64,000 bases of DNA from Candidatus Latescibacterota bacterium (GCA_022823465.1 JAJEHX010000007.1:1-64000); one strand, 5' to 3'; positions 8,923 to 18,208 are shown, numbered from the stretch's first letter. Numbers and translations: made by a program. Notes: generated from the letters alone by a model not told the origin.

Positions 8923-10329
8923 TCACTCTTCGAGGGGTTCAAAGGCTGGCGAACCATCGTCCCATGCCCCGCCGACCGGTCGCAATTGTCCAAGCCCGGT
9001 GACCGGCCTGGACCGGCCGTCACGCTCCGGGTCTGCATAGCGTTCGAACCAGTCCTCCAATTCGCCGCGCATCGATCTGCGCCTGTCGGCGTATCCGGCA
9101 TCGTCTGCGAGGTTGGCGCGCTCGTCCGGATCGTTCACCAGGTCGTACAGTTCGTTCGGTCCGCCGGGATACCGGTGCATGTATTTCCACGTCTCGGTAC
9201 GTATCATGCGCGTGCCGCCGTATTCGTCGAAGACCACGACATGGTCCCGGCCGGCGCCGGGCTGTCCGGTCTGCCCCGTCCACGCGTCCACGGCGTCGCG
9301 TCCCGGCAGATCGCGGTCCCAGGGGACCGGGAGGTCCAGGTACGACAGCAGCGTGGGCATGAAATCGTAGGCGCTGAACATCGCCGGCTGAACGATCCCC
9401 TGGGGCAGGCGCCCCGGCTGGCTGATCAGGGCGGGGACCCGTATGGAGTTCTCGTACATGTTCAGGGGATTCGTACCGTTGCCCTTCCCCCAGAACCCGT
9501 GGTGGCCCAGGCTGAACCCGTTGTCGCTCAGGAAGATCACCAGGGTGTCTTCGCGTATGCCGTGATGATCGAGCCGGTCCAGCAGGCGGCCCACGTCGAG
9601 ATCCATGGCCGTGACGGCCGCGAAGTAGCCCTTCAGGCTTTCCCTGTTTCCCATGTTCTCGCGGGTCAGGCCGCCCGCCCAGGGATGAACGGGTTCCTGG
9701 GGACAGGATTCGAAGGGGCAGTCGTCGTAGGAGTCGACGATGTCCTGGGGATGGCCCGTCCACGGGCTGTGCGGCGCGGTGTAATGAACGCCCAGATAGA
9801 ACGGGGCCTCCTGGTTGGCGTGCCGGTCGATAAAGGCCAGCGCGTCTTCGGTAATGACGTTCGTGACGTATCCCGGTTCAGTGACCGGGACGCCGTTCCT
9901 GACCATGGGGGCGTCATTGTAGGGCCCGCCGCCGAACTGGTGGGTGAACCAGTGGGAGAATCCGTGCTGGGGCAGGGTGCTGTTGCCCAGGTGCCACTTG
10001 CCGCTGAGACCGCATCTCCATCCGTGGGCCGCCAGTACATCGGTGTAGGCGGTCTCGCCTTCCAGATACGATGCCGCGCCGTCTCCGACATTTCCTCCGC
10101 GAATCCAGTCGTGTACGCCGTGCTGGGAGGGGATCCGGCCGGTGAGCAGCGTCGCGCGGCTGGGCGAGCATACCGGCGTGGCCACGAAGAACCGGTCGAA
10201 CCGCACCCCGGTATCCGCGATCCGGTCGATGTTCGGCGTGCGGATTTCCCGGTTGCCGTAGCAGCCCGCCGCCCAGACGCCCTGGTCGTCGGTAAGTATG
10301 CAGAGGATGTTAGGTCGCGGAGTTGTCAT
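8923..10329 (-). CDS. Sulfatase (formylglycine-dependent, type I)
   Basis: 468-residue arylsulfatase-family hydrolase. The calcium/active-site Asp pair is seen in LTDDQG, and the maturation motif C-x-P-x-R is CSPSR, with Cys54 the residue converted to formylglycine. Further landmarks are HLGNSTLP, LSDNGFSLGHHG and the late WKYMHRYPGG. No clear signal peptide is visible, which leaves cytoplasmic or non-classical location open. It is the first gene of a run with an isomerase-like protein, an SDR and a large membrane protein, a plausible route for a sulfated sugar (inference). The maturase is not in the window. Confidence 0.93.
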   Translation of the reverse strand: MTTPRPNILCILTDDQGVWAAGCYGNREIRTPNIDRIADTGVRFDRFFVATPVCSPSRATLLTGRIPSQHGVHDWIRGGNVGDGAASYLEGETAYTDVLAAHGWRCGLSGKWHLGNSTLPQHGFSHWFTHQFGGGPYNDAPMVRNGVPVTEPGYVTNVITEDALAFIDRHANQEAPFYLGVHYTAPHSPWTGHPQDIVDSYDDCPFESCPQEPVHPWAGGLTRENMGNRESLKGYFAAVTAMDLDVGRLLDRLDHHGIREDTLVIFLSDNGFSLGHHGFWGKGNGTNPLNMYENSIRVPALISQPGRLPQGIVQPAMFSAYDFMPTLLSYLDLPVPWDRDLPGRDAVDAWTGQTGQPGAGRDHVVVFDEYGGTRMIRTETWKYMHRYPGGPNELYDLVNDPDERANLADDAGYADRRRSMRGELEDWFERYADPERDGRSRPVTGLGQLRPVGGAWDDGSPAFEPLEE

Positions 10330-10670
10330 GGCCAGACCCCGGGTTCGGGTGGTTATCCTGTGCGCGTTTCATCAGAATGGGAAAGGGTCGAACGAACTGG
10401 CAACTTAGCGTCCCACAGACGGATTGTCACGCACATTCTATCCCGCCTTCCCGGTCCAATTGGCGTTTGCCATGCATCCGGTCCATCCCGTATATTGTTC
10501 CCGCGGTATCGGCGGGACGGCTGCCGCGACCGCCTTGCGCGCTGGCGTGATCGCCTTGCGCGTCGGACGGAGCAAACCAGAGTAGGCTGACCGTTTTGGC
10601 GCAGTTTTTGGTTTAGCGCGGCTTCAGTGAACAGGCCCGGGTCGACAGACATGGGTACGGGGCTTACATC
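10330..10670. other. Divergent intergenic region
   Basis: 341 bases between the divergent sulfatase and Gfo/Idh/MocA genes. No coding potential convinced me on either strand. It holds the promoter candidate listed separately and a pair of CGCCTTGCGCG direct repeats near 10530-10563. Confidence 0.5.
10467..10496 (+). promoter_or_regulatory. Possible sigma70-type promoter for the Gfo/Idh/MocA operon
   Basis: TTGCCA (10467-10472) and TATATT (10491-10496) are separated by 18 bases. They would start transcription about 165 bases before the ATG at 10671. Assigned by eye only. Confidence 0.35.
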
Positions 10671-11702
10671 ATGATACGAACGGCCATCGTGGGCTACGGA
10701 CTGGCGGGTCGTTTCTTCCATGCCTATCTGGTCTCGCGGACCGATGGGTTGAAACTGACTGCCATCGCCAGCCGGGATCCGGAACGACGGGCGCAGGCGA
10801 AGCGGGACTGGTCCGTGGATACCTGCGAGACCCTGACTGATCTCCTGGCGGACGACGATATTCAGCTGATCATCCTGGCCACGCCTCATCATACCCACGC
10901 GTCCCTGGCCATCGAGGCCATGGAAGCGGGCAGGCACGTGGTCGTCGACAAGGTCATGTGCATGTCGGCCGCAGAAGCCGAGTCCATGATCGCGGTCAGC
11001 CGCCGGCGCGGGGTCATGCTCAGCGTTTTCCACAACCGCCGCTGGGACTGGGGCTACCTGACGGTGCGCCAGGCGGTGGAGGACGGCCTGCTGGGCGATC
11101 CCTTCCTGGTCGAGCGGGCAGTGCATCGTTTCCGGGCATCCAGAGGCTGGCGGACGAGCCGGGCGGAAAGCGGGGGCCTGCTCTACGACTGGGGCGCCCA
11201 CCTGATCGACCAGGGGCTGCAACTGCTGTCCGCCCGTCCCGTGGCGGTGCACTGCAAGGGACACAAACACCGGTGGGAAGGCGACATTGAAGATCATGTC
11301 ACCTGCACCCTCTATTTCGAAGACGGCGCGGAGTACCGCATGGAAATCAGCAATCTGTCCCATATCTCCAAGCCCCACTGGTACGTGCTGGGCACCCGGG
11401 GTTCCCTGGTCAAGAACGGCCTGGATCCCCAGGAGGATTGGATGAAGAAGGGTATGATCGAGTCCGCGGAGGAGGCGCCGGAGGACCGCGTCCGGGTCGC
11501 CGTGGAGCGGGACGGCGAGGCGGTGGAAATGACCCTGGACCCGGTGAACGGCAGTTGGGTGGACTACTACTGTAATATAGCGGCCGTGCTGGACCGCGGG
11601 GAGGAACTCGCCGTCAAGCCGGAAGAAATGCTGGACCTGATGAAGGTACTGGACGCCGCCACGGAATCCCTGGAATCCGGGCGCGTGGTATCGCTGAGCT
11701 GA
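10671..11702 (+). CDS. Gfo/Idh/MocA-family oxidoreductase
   Basis: 343 residues. The N-terminal Rossmann domain begins IRTAIVGYGLAGRFFH. The family landmark is VDKVMCMSAAEAE (EKP-like; here DKV in place of EKP). The C-terminal domain includes DWGAHLIDQGL, whose Asp/His are the usual catalytic pair region. Members oxidise or reduce sugars and cyclitols with NAD(P), and the substrate is not deducible. It is followed after 14 bases by a DUF1611 gene and then hisD, all on the plus strand. This probably forms a three-gene operon. Confidence 0.9.
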   Translation: MIRTAIVGYGLAGRFFHAYLVSRTDGLKLTAIASRDPERRAQAKRDWSVDTCETLTDLLADDDIQLIILATPHHTHASLAIEAMEAGRHVVVDKVMCMSAAEAESMIAVSRRRGVMLSVFHNRRWDWGYLTVRQAVEDGLLGDPFLVERAVHRFRASRGWRTSRAESGGLLYDWGAHLIDQGLQLLSARPVAVHCKGHKHRWEGDIEDHVTCTLYFEDGAEYRMEISNLSHISKPHWYVLGTRGSLVKNGLDPQEDWMKKGMIESAEEAPEDRVRVAVERDGEAVEMTLDPVNGSWVDYYCNIAAVLDRGEELAVKPEEMLDLMKVLDAATESLESGRVVSLS

Positions 11703-11716
11703 GGATCGACCGGAAC

Positions 11717-12769
11717 ATGGAACCCAGGAGAATGGTCATTCTCACGGAGGGGCGGCTGGGCACGTTCTCCTCCAAGACGGCCGCGTCGCTGATCCGCTAC
11801 AAGCCCGAGGAAACCGTGGCGGTGCTCGACAGCGTGCACGCCGGAAGGAAGCTGGAAGACCTGCTCGAGATCGGGCGGGGCATTCCGGTCGTGGCGACGT
11901 TGCGGGACGCGCTGGCGTTTGACCCGACTTCGCTGGTCATCGGGATCGCGACGCCCGGCGGCGTCCTGCCGGAAGATTGGCGGGCAGTCATCCACGAGGC
12001 GATCGGGCACGGGCTCGAGGTGGTAAACGGGCTCCACACTTTTCTGAACGAAGACGAGGCCTTCGCCCGGCACGCCGAACAGAAAGGCGTGCGGCTGTGG
12101 GACGTGCGGCAGCCGCCCGACGACCTGGACGTGGGGCGGCACCTGGTCCACGGCCTCGCCAACCTGCGTGTGCTGACCGTCGGCGCCGATTCCAGCATCG
12201 GCAAGAAGATCGCCGCGATCGAGATCGACCGCGCGGCCCGCGAGGCCGGATGGGACGCCGAGTTCGTTGCCACCGGGCAGACCGGCATCATGATCGCGGG
12301 ATCGGGTATCGCGGTGGATACCGTGGCGGCGGATTACATCTCGGGCGCGGCGGAAAGACTCGTGCTGGAACGAAAGCACCGGGAACTGCTGGTCATCGAA
12401 GGGCAGGGTACCATCCTGCATCCTTCCTATTCGGGCGTATCGCTGGGCTTGCTGCACGGCGCGGCGCCGCAGGCCCTGGTGCTGTGCCACCAGCCGGGTA
12501 GGGACGTGATGCGCAACCTGCCCGTGGACGTGCCGACCTACGAGGAGATGATCCACGCTCACGAGACCATTGCCCGGCCGCTGTTTCCCTGCCGGGTCGT
12601 TGCGGTATCGTTGAATTGTTTCGGCATGTCCATGGACGACGCCAGGCGGGAGGTGGATCGGGTAGGACAGGAAACCGGCCTCCCTGCGACGGACTGCGTG
12701 AAATTCGGCTGCGGTCCCATTCTCGAGGCGCTTGAGCCGCTGAGACCCGCGTCGGCGCAGCCGGCTTGA
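11717..12769 (+). CDS. DUF1611 family P-loop protein (DgcN-like)
   Basis: 350 residues. The N-terminal domain (about 1-140) is Rossmann-like. The C-terminal domain has a P-loop variant GADSSIGKK near residues 155-163 and a conserved VIEGQGTILHP motif, which identify DUF1611. I recall a DUF1611 member described as DgcN, a D-glutamate N-acetyltransferase paired with an enolase-superfamily enzyme. An enolase-superfamily gene does occur here, but 9 kb away at 21576, so the link is loose. It is co-oriented with the upstream Gfo/Idh/MocA gene and with hisD. The stop codon lies in a tandem pair of CCGGCTTGA units. Confidence 0.8.
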   Translation: MEPRRMVILTEGRLGTFSSKTAASLIRYKPEETVAVLDSVHAGRKLEDLLEIGRGIPVVATLRDALAFDPTSLVIGIATPGGVLPEDWRAVIHEAIGHGLEVVNGLHTFLNEDEAFARHAEQKGVRLWDVRQPPDDLDVGRHLVHGLANLRVLTVGADSSIGKKIAAIEIDRAAREAGWDAEFVATGQTGIMIAGSGIAVDTVAADYISGAAERLVLERKHRELLVIEGQGTILHPSYSGVSLGLLHGAAPQALVLCHQPGRDVMRNLPVDVPTYEEMIHAHETIARPLFPCRVVAVSLNCFGMSMDDARREVDRVGQETGLPATDCVKFGCGPILEALEPLRPASAQPA

Positions 12770-12796
12770 CCGGCTTGATATGACCGGAGAGGAACA

Positions 12797-14140
12797 ATGA
12801 ACATCCGGATACTGACCCCCGACGAGGCCGGGTCGAGCATCCTGAAGCGGCGGCCGGTGAACGAGACGGCTTCGGATTCCGGAATCGAAGAACGGAACCG
12901 GGAACTGTTCGACGAGGCCCTCACGGCGGAACAGGCGGTTGCGAAAATCATCGATGACGTCCGGGAAAACGGGGACGATTCGGTAAGGCATTATGCCCGG
13001 CTGTTGGAAGGAAGCGCCCCGGATGCCTTCGAGGTTTCGCGAAGCGAGATCGACGAGGCACTGGAATCGCTGCCCGCAGGGTTGCGAGATGCCCTGGAAA
13101 CGGCGGCCGGCCGTATCCGTTCCTTTCATGAGCGGCGGCCTTCGGAATCCTGGACGCACTGGGATGAAGAGGGCGGCACCGGGCAGATCGTACGGCCGCT
13201 GGACCGGGTGGGTGTCTACGTACCCGGCGGAGGGGCCTCCTATCCGTCTTCGCTGCTGATGGCCGTGATTCCCGCCCGGGTCGCCGGCGTCGGCGAGGTC
13301 GTCGTGGCCACGCCGCCCGGTAGGAACGGCAAGGTGGAGCCAGCTGTCCTCGCCGCTGCTTCCGTGGCGGGCGCCGCCACGGTCTACCGGATGGGCGGAG
13401 CCCAGGCCGTCGCCGCGATGGCCTACGGCACAGGTACCGTTCCTCGGGTGGACAAGATCGTGGGACCGGGGAACATCTTCGTGACCCTGGCCAAGCGCCA
13501 GGTGTACGGGATCGTGGACATCGACCAGCTCGCCGGCCCCACGGAGACGCTGCTTATCGCCGACCAGGCTGCCAATCCGGATTACGCCGCGGCCGACCTG
13601 CTCGCGCAGGCCGAACACGACCCTATGGCGAGTGCCATACTGATCACGCCGTCGTCCACGCTGGCCGTGGCGGTTCAGCACGCGGTGGACGAGCAGTTGA
13701 TTGAACTGGACAGAGCAGATATAATCCGGTCTTCCCTGGAACAGAACGGAGGGATCGTGCTCGTTTCGAGCCTGGACGAGGCGGTCGGACTGGCGAACGC
13801 CTACGCGCCCGAGCACCTGTGCCTGCTGGTTACGGATCCGTGGCCGCTGGTGGACCGGATACGGCATGCCGGAGGGATCTTCGTGGGAGAACATTCTTCG
13901 GAAGCCCTGGGCGACTACGTCACCGGTCCCAGCCACATCATGCCCACCGGAGGCAGCGCCCGGTTCTTCTCCCCCCTGAGCACCCGGGATTTCCTTAAAG
14001 TAACCAGCCTCTTCGCGGTCAACGAGCAGGCCGAGAAGCGGCTGGGCCCGGCCGCGATCCAACTGGCGGACGCGGAAGGCCTGTCCGCCCACGCCATGGC
14101 CATCAGAAGACGACTCTCCAGGGACCGGGACGGGGGCTGA
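12797..14140 (+). CDS. hisD: Histidinol dehydrogenase
   Basis: 447 residues; catalyses the last two oxidations of histidine synthesis (L-histidinol to L-histidine, NAD+, zinc). Active-site elements are present: the zinc-site Q and H in QAEHDP, the catalytic Glu-His in APEHLCLL, the Asp in EALGDY and the late His in [19 protein letters not shown] replaces the common GPNHVLPTGG. GGAGAGG precedes the ATG. Its neighbours are not his genes. HisD homologues such as sulfopropanediol dehydrogenase (HpsN) exist, so a related alcohol oxidation is a minor alternative. hisI occurs 3 kb downstream, which favours histidine synthesis. Confidence 0.88.
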   Translation: MNIRILTPDEAGSSILKRRPVNETASDSGIEERNRELFDEALTAEQAVAKIIDDVRENGDDSVRHYARLLEGSAPDAFEVSRSEIDEALESLPAGLRDALETAAGRIRSFHERRPSESWTHWDEEGGTGQIVRPLDRVGVYVPGGGASYPSSLLMAVIPARVAGVGEVVVATPPGRNGKVEPAVLAAASVAGAATVYRMGGAQAVAAMAYGTGTVPRVDKIVGPGNIFVTLAKRQVYGIVDIDQLAGPTETLLIADQAANPDYAAADLLAQAEHDPMASAILITPSSTLAVAVQHAVDEQLIELDRADIIRSSLEQNGGIVLVSSLDEAVGLANAYAPEHLCLLVTDPWPLVDRIRHAGGIFVGEHSSEALGDYVTGPSHIMPTGGSARFFSPLSTRDFLKVTSLFAVNEQAEKRLGPAAIQLADAEGLSAHAMAIRRRLSRDRDGG

Positions 14141-14226
14141 CGGTTCCTCTTCATCGGACCAGTCCAATGGGTCCGGAACCCAGGGATCTGATTCCACCCG
14201 AACCTGACAAACCCGCTTGATTCAGT

Positions 14227-14268
14227 CCTGATCGAGCGTTCCTGATCGAGCGTTCCTGATCGAGCGTC
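14227..14268. repeat. Three tandem copies of a 14-bp unit
   Basis: The unit CCTGATCGAGCGTT is repeated at 14227-14240, 14241-14254 and 14255-14268; the last copy ends C instead of T. It lies in the gap between the convergent hisD and aldolase genes, just beyond the aldolase stop. No hairpin is obvious. Confidence 0.9.
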
Positions 14269-14274
14269 TGTCCG

Positions 14275-15030
14275 CTACCTTCCCACTTCGGCGAGCGCGG
14301 TCCTGGCCGCCTGGGCAAGGAAACCCATGTCGCTTCCGAGGGTAATCCACTGAAAGCCCTCCGCGATGCGCTTCTTGTTGATGTCCATCGAGATGTAAGC
14401 GTATCCGCCGGGCACGCCGAGTTCCTTGGCCCGGTCCATGATCCCCTTGACCACCTTCTCCATGTCGGGATGCGTTGGCTGGCCCACGTAACCATGGGAG
14501 GCCGCGAGATCGTTCGGTCCGACCAGGAACGCGTCGACGCCGGGCGTGGTGAGGATATCGTCCAGGTTCTTCACGGCCTCGACGGTCTCGATCTGGACCA
14601 TGATGAAGGTTTCCTCGTTGGCGGTGCGGAGGTATTCCGCCAGGTCCTGGCCGGCGACGTTGAGGTAGCGGGCGCCCATGCCGCGGATGCCCATGGGCGG
14701 GTACTTGGCCGCGCTGACGGCGTATTCTGCCTGCTCGCGGTTGTTGACCCAGGGGATGATCAGGCCTTCCGCCCCGATGTCCAGCGCCTTCTTGATATGC
14801 ACCATGTCGTTCCAGGGCACGCGGACGAGCGGCGTGACGTCCCGGCCCCGGGTAGCCTGGATCATGGGATGCAGGATTTCCGCGTTCAGCGGACCGTGTT
14901 CGCCATCGAACCAGATCCAGTCGAAGGCCAGGTTCGAAACAAGTTCCACGATATCGTTGCTGGGGGTGCCGACGGATACGCCATAGGTCACTTCACCGTT
15001 ACGCAGCTTCTCTTTTAGCTTGTTTTTCAT
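14275..15030 (-). CDS. HpcH/HpaI family aldolase
   Basis: 251 residues of the class II pyruvate aldolase family, which cleaves 2-keto-3-deoxy sugar acids or 4-hydroxy-2-oxo acids to pyruvate and an aldehyde. Active-site landmarks are WFDGEHGP (catalytic His), LVRVP (Arg), MVQIETVEA (metal Glu) and VGPNDLAAS (metal Asp). It is like 2-dehydro-3-deoxyglucarate or 4-hydroxy-2-oxoheptanedioate aldolase; the substrate cannot be fixed. ATG is preceded by GGGAG. It would logically follow a sugar-acid dehydratase such as the enolase-superfamily enzyme at 21576, although the two are not adjacent. Confidence 0.9.
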   Translation of the reverse strand: MKNKLKEKLRNGEVTYGVSVGTPSNDIVELVSNLAFDWIWFDGEHGPLNAEILHPMIQATRGRDVTPLVRVPWNDMVHIKKALDIGAEGLIIPWVNNREQAEYAVSAAKYPPMGIRGMGARYLNVAGQDLAEYLRTANEETFIMVQIETVEAVKNLDDILTTPGVDAFLVGPNDLAASHGYVGQPTHPDMEKVVKGIMDRAKELGVPGGYAYISMDINKKRIAEGFQWITLGSDMGFLAQAARTALAEVGR

Positions 15031-15090
15031 GGGTTCTCCCGTAGGGTGATTTCGCGAAGTGGGCAGGTGGTTTCACGTAGGATTTCGCAT

Positions 15091-15119
15091 TTGATTCAGA
15101 TTCGTGCGATAAGTATATT
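15091..15119 (+). promoter_or_regulatory. Possible sigma70-type promoter for the hydrolase-dioxygenase pair
   Basis: TTGATT (15091-15096) and TATATT (15114-15119) with 17 bases between them, about 100 bases upstream of the chosen start at 15218. Confidence 0.4.
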
Positions 15120-15217
15120 GCAAGCCGATTTCGATGGAAACCTCTAAATGGGTAGCAAGGTCTGACGCCGGTGGTTCTGGTGCGGCTTGTTACTGTCTCT
15201 CAATGGAGCGCGGGCTC

Positions 15218-16072
15218 ATGATAAAACACATGCTAATTCCTTCGATGAAGGTCTCAATCATGGCGGCGGTAGCGATCGTTTTTGCTTTCGCCGGGTTGTC
15301 AGTCCATGGGCAGCAGATACCCTATGAGCCAACGTCTGAAGGACAGATCCCTGACGCCATAGTGGGCAAGGCAGGCGCGCCGCGCGGCGGCGACTTGGCC
15401 TATTTCGACGAAGATACGGATACGAAGGGCTACCTGGCCGAACCGGAAGGCCCGGGTCCCCGTGGCGCCGTCATCTTGATCCATGAATGGAACGGCCTCG
15501 TGGACCGAGTCAGGCAGGTGGCCGACGCCCTGGCGGCGGAGGGCTACGTTGCGCTGGCGGCCGACTTGTATTCCGGACGAACCGGGAACAACCGTGACGA
15601 GAACATGGCGCTCGTGCGGGAAACGCTGGACGATCCGGATACGATCATTCGCAACCTGAACGCGGCGGCGGCCTATTTAAGAGGACGGCCGGACGTGAAC
15701 GGCAAGATTGGCGCCATGGGCTGGTGCTACGGCGGCGGGGTCGCCCTGAGCTATGCCCTGGGCGGGGAGAACCACGACGCCACCGCAATCTTCTATGGAC
15801 GCCTGCTGGACGATCCCGAGCGGCTCGCGGCCATACACCATGAGGTCTACGGAACCTTTGCCGGACTCGACCGCGGTCCCTCTCCCGAACAGGTGGAACG
15901 CTTCGTCGCCGCGCTCAGGCAGGCGGGCGTGGAGAACGACGTGCACATCTACGACGACGTCAACCACGGGTTCTGGCTGTACGTGGACCGCGACCCGAAG
16001 AACGAGGAACCCGCCCTGGACGCCTGGGAGCGGCTGAAGGCTTATCTAAAGCGGACCATAGGAAGCGATTAA
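15218..16072 (+). CDS. Dienelactone hydrolase family protein, exported
   Basis: About 284 residues. The N-terminus MIKHMLIPSMKVSIMAAVA and following hydrophobic run ending near VHGQQ look like a signal peptide, so the enzyme is probably periplasmic. The alpha/beta-hydrolase core has the nucleophile in GWCYGGG (Cys in place of Ser, as in dienelactone hydrolases), VILIHEWNGL with the conserved Glu, and the catalytic His in VNHGFWLY. The frame is open back to 15134, but the ATG at 15218 has GGAG nine bases upstream and gives the clean signal peptide. Its stop overlaps the next ATG (TAATG), indicating co-translation with the PhyH gene. Confidence 0.87.
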   Translation: MIKHMLIPSMKVSIMAAVAIVFAFAGLSVHGQQIPYEPTSEGQIPDAIVGKAGAPRGGDLAYFDEDTDTKGYLAEPEGPGPRGAVILIHEWNGLVDRVRQVADALAAEGYVALAADLYSGRTGNNRDENMALVRETLDDPDTIIRNLNAAAAYLRGRPDVNGKIGAMGWCYGGGVALSYALGGENHDATAIFYGRLLDDPERLAAIHHEVYGTFAGLDRGPSPEQVERFVAALRQAGVENDVHIYDDVNHGFWLYVDRDPKNEEPALDAWERLKAYLKRTIGSD

Positions 16073-16818
16073 TGGATGCTTTCGAACAGGCCGTGGCCGA
16101 AATCGAGACCTTCGGGTTTACCCTGCTGCCCGACGTGCTGACGGCGTCCCAGGTACGCACGCTTCGTGAGGCGCTGATCCGCGTCGCGCAGGAACACGGT
16201 GAGGCCGGCTATGAGAACCGCGGAGGCACGTCGCTGCTGGTGCGTAACCTGCCCACCCTGGATCCCGTGTTTCTCCAGGTCGTCGACCACCCGGTTGTCC
16301 TGCCCATCCTGGAGCGGGTGCTGGACAAGTCCCTGGTGCTGGGCAGCCTGAGTTCCCGCATCGTGCGGCCGGGCGACGGTTACCAGGATTTCCACAGCGA
16401 CATACCGCAGCACATGCTGAATCCCGTCTCTCCGGTTATGATGAACACCATCTGGATGCTGGATGACTTCGACGCGGAGATCGGTGGCACGCGCATCGTA
16501 CCGGGTTCGCACAAGAGCGGATGGGCCGGCCCGCCGGAGGGCATGGAGGTGCCGCACGTGTACCAGCCCGAGGCTGCCGCGGGCAGCGTGCTGATCTTCA
16601 ACGGACAGTGCTGGCACGGCGGCGGCGCCAATACCACCGACCGTAACCGCCACGCCCTCTTCGGCCACTACCGCAAGTCCATGCTCCTCTTCCAACTCGA
16701 CCCGCACGACGGGTTTCGGGAAGCATGGTACGAGGGACTGTCTCCGCGGCAGAAACAGCTCATGCGCATGCAAAAGGGAGTCGGCGCGCGCCACGCGGCG
16801 GACGACCATCTGCTGTAG
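16072..16818 (+). CDS. Phytanoyl-CoA dioxygenase (PhyH) family protein
   Basis: 248 residues of the Fe(II)/2-oxoglutarate oxygenase superfamily. The iron site reads H-x-D in DFHSDIPQ with the distal His in QCWHGGGANTTD, followed by an Arg (NRHALFGHYRKS) for 2-oxoglutarate. Substrates of bacterial PhyH proteins are mostly unknown. It starts on the last base of the preceding hydrolase stop codon. It is one of three PhyH-family genes in the window (also 19916 and 43636). Confidence 0.9.
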   Translation: MDAFEQAVAEIETFGFTLLPDVLTASQVRTLREALIRVAQEHGEAGYENRGGTSLLVRNLPTLDPVFLQVVDHPVVLPILERVLDKSLVLGSLSSRIVRPGDGYQDFHSDIPQHMLNPVSPVMMNTIWMLDDFDAEIGGTRIVPGSHKSGWAGPPEGMEVPHVYQPEAAAGSVLIFNGQCWHGGGANTTDRNRHALFGHYRKSMLLFQLDPHDGFREAWYEGLSPRQKQLMRMQKGVGARHAADDHLL

Positions 16819-16963
16819 CCGATCAGGGACGCAACTGGTTTGACCGGCAGGTGCGCACCGCCTTCTCACCGTCTGGCGGCACGTAGCCATCTCGCCGTTT
16901 GGCTACGCGCAGAAACGGCAACAAGCGACAATAGCAGATACATTGTATATACCTGGAGCAGTC

Positions 16964-17386
16964 ATGGCGAATTCATCAGCATCGGATCAGCTGGAAGAAG
17001 GAACACGAGAGACCCTGGATTTCTCGAAACTCCGTCAGATCGCCGGCATCGAGGAGGATGTCCTGCCGGTCGTCGTGCAGGATTCGGGGACGCGGGAAGT
17101 GTTGATCGTGGCCTACGTCAATCGCCAGGCCCTGGACGAATCCCTGAAGACCGGGACCGCCACGTTCTGGAGCACTTCGCGGAATGAACTGTGGGTGAAG
17201 GGCGCCACGTCGGGAAACGCCTTGCGCATAGACGAAATCCGCGTCAACTGCGAGCAGAACTCCGTGGTATTTCTTGTAACGCCCCAGGGTGCCGGGGCAT
17301 GTCATACGAAGGACAGTGACGGCCGTTACCGCACCGGCTGCTACTACCGCCGGATGAAGTCGTCCGGCGATCTGGAGTTCGTCTGA
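16964..17386 (+). CDS. hisI: Phosphoribosyl-AMP cyclohydrolase (variant metal site)
   Basis: 140 residues. Hydrolyses phosphoribosyl-AMP in the third step of histidine synthesis. Family motifs are AYVNRQAL, TATFWSTSRNELWVKGATSGN and the zinc cysteines in ACHT and GCYYR plus the Cys of NCEQN. The usual Asp-Cys-Asp-x-Asp magnesium motif is replaced by NCEQN, so the acidic triad is N, E, N. No HisE domain is fused. Start chosen at the ATG at 16964 with GGAG five bases upstream, rather than the in-frame ATG at 16943. A short acidic N-terminal extension precedes the fold. Confidence 0.85.
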   Translation: MANSSASDQLEEGTRETLDFSKLRQIAGIEEDVLPVVVQDSGTREVLIVAYVNRQALDESLKTGTATFWSTSRNELWVKGATSGNALRIDEIRVNCEQNSVVFLVTPQGAGACHTKDSDGRYRTGCYYRRMKSSGDLEFV

Positions 17387-17400
17387 CGGGACTGGATACA

Positions 17401-17429
17401 TTGCACGTCGGGCGGATCGTTTGTATATT
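17401..17429 (+). promoter_or_regulatory. Promoter candidate and adjacent dyad upstream of the NYN gene
   Basis: TTGCAC (17401-17406) and TATATT (17424-17429) have 17-base spacing. Immediately downstream, near 17435-17451, ATGAC and GTCAT flank CACGTGTG, a dyad where a repressor could act. The leader to the GTG at 17591 is about 155 bases. Confidence 0.45.
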
Positions 17430-17590
17430 GTCAGATGACACGTGTGGTCATACAACCCGTTTGGCCACGCGGTTCACGCGTTCGTCCGGATTGCTCGCCG
17501 GGCGCGTTGAAAATCGGATGTGCCGGTGAGGATTAGTTGTCATAGCGGTGGACCGGTGTTCAACATGAGTGTTTGAATACGGAGAATCAA

Positions 17591-18208
17591 GTGGACAAAG
17601 TCTTCATCTATTGGGACAATTCCAACATATTCATCAGTGCGCAGCAGGTCGCCATTGATCAGGAAGGCGAAAGTTCGCGTTATCGTGTGCGCATACACTT
17701 TCGAAATCTGTTGGAACTGGCGCACGGAGGACGAGAAATCGAGCGGGCCATCGCCGTGGGATCCATTCCGCCAGAACTGCGACATGTGTGGAACAGGCTG
17801 GAGAACGAAGGTGTTACCGTCAAATTGCTGGAGCGCGGGGCCGTACACGGGCGAGAGCAGGGGGTTGACCAGGTTCTGCAAACCGAAATGCTGCGTGACG
17901 GGTACGATAACAACGGAGATCCGGGGATTGCAGTATTGCTTACTGGCGATGGAGCGGGTTTTGCCGACGGCGTCGGATTTCACGCCGATGTGGAGCGTAT
18001 GCGACGGCGGGGCTGGAGGATTGAGGTGCTGTCGTGGCGGCACAGTTGCAACCGCCGGATGCGTGAATGGGCCGAGGAGTACGGCAGGTTCATCGCATTG
18101 GACGATTTCTACGACAGTGTAACGTTTCTGGAACGGCCCGCTCCCGGCGAACCGGCCGCAGCGCCGCGCAACGCGAGTTCCGTCGACCTCGACCGGCGTT
18201 GTTTGTAG
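17591..18208 (+). CDS. NYN domain (LabA/DUF88-like) protein
   Basis: 205 residues. A PIN-like NYN fold is indicated by an N-terminal YWDNSNIF, an internal GVDQVLQTEML and LLTGDGAGF, which together give the acidic metal-binding residues of this RNase-like family. The start is GTG at 17591 with GGAGA six bases upstream; the open frame extends to a TTG at 17573 that lacks a site. The C-terminal tail (after about residue 180) is proline/alanine-rich. Function is unproven; family members are candidate RNases, sometimes toxin-like. It opens a small accessory patch followed by a decayed nucleotidyltransferase gene and a DUF4143 ATPase. Confidence 0.85.
   Translation: MDKVFIYWDNSNIFISAQQVAIDQEGESSRYRVRIHFRNLLELAHGGREIERAIAVGSIPPELRHVWNRLENEGVTVKLLERGAVHGREQGVDQVLQTEMLRDGYDNNGDPGIAVLLTGDGAGFADGVGFHADVERMRRRGWRIEVLSWRHSCNRRMREWAEEYGRFIALDDFYDSVTFLERPAPGEPAAAPRNASSVDLDRRCL

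Noticed and set aside
12797-14140. hisD as a sulfopropanediol dehydrogenase (HpsN) gene
   Set aside because: The nearby genes (Gfo/Idh/MocA, DUF1611, sulfatase) raised this, but the zinc site, the Glu-His pair and the late His match histidinol dehydrogenase, and hisI lies 3 kb away.
11567-14197. 876-residue open frame on the minus strand
   Set aside because: Antisense to the DUF1611 gene and hisD, both well supported; no recognisable domain in the minus product.
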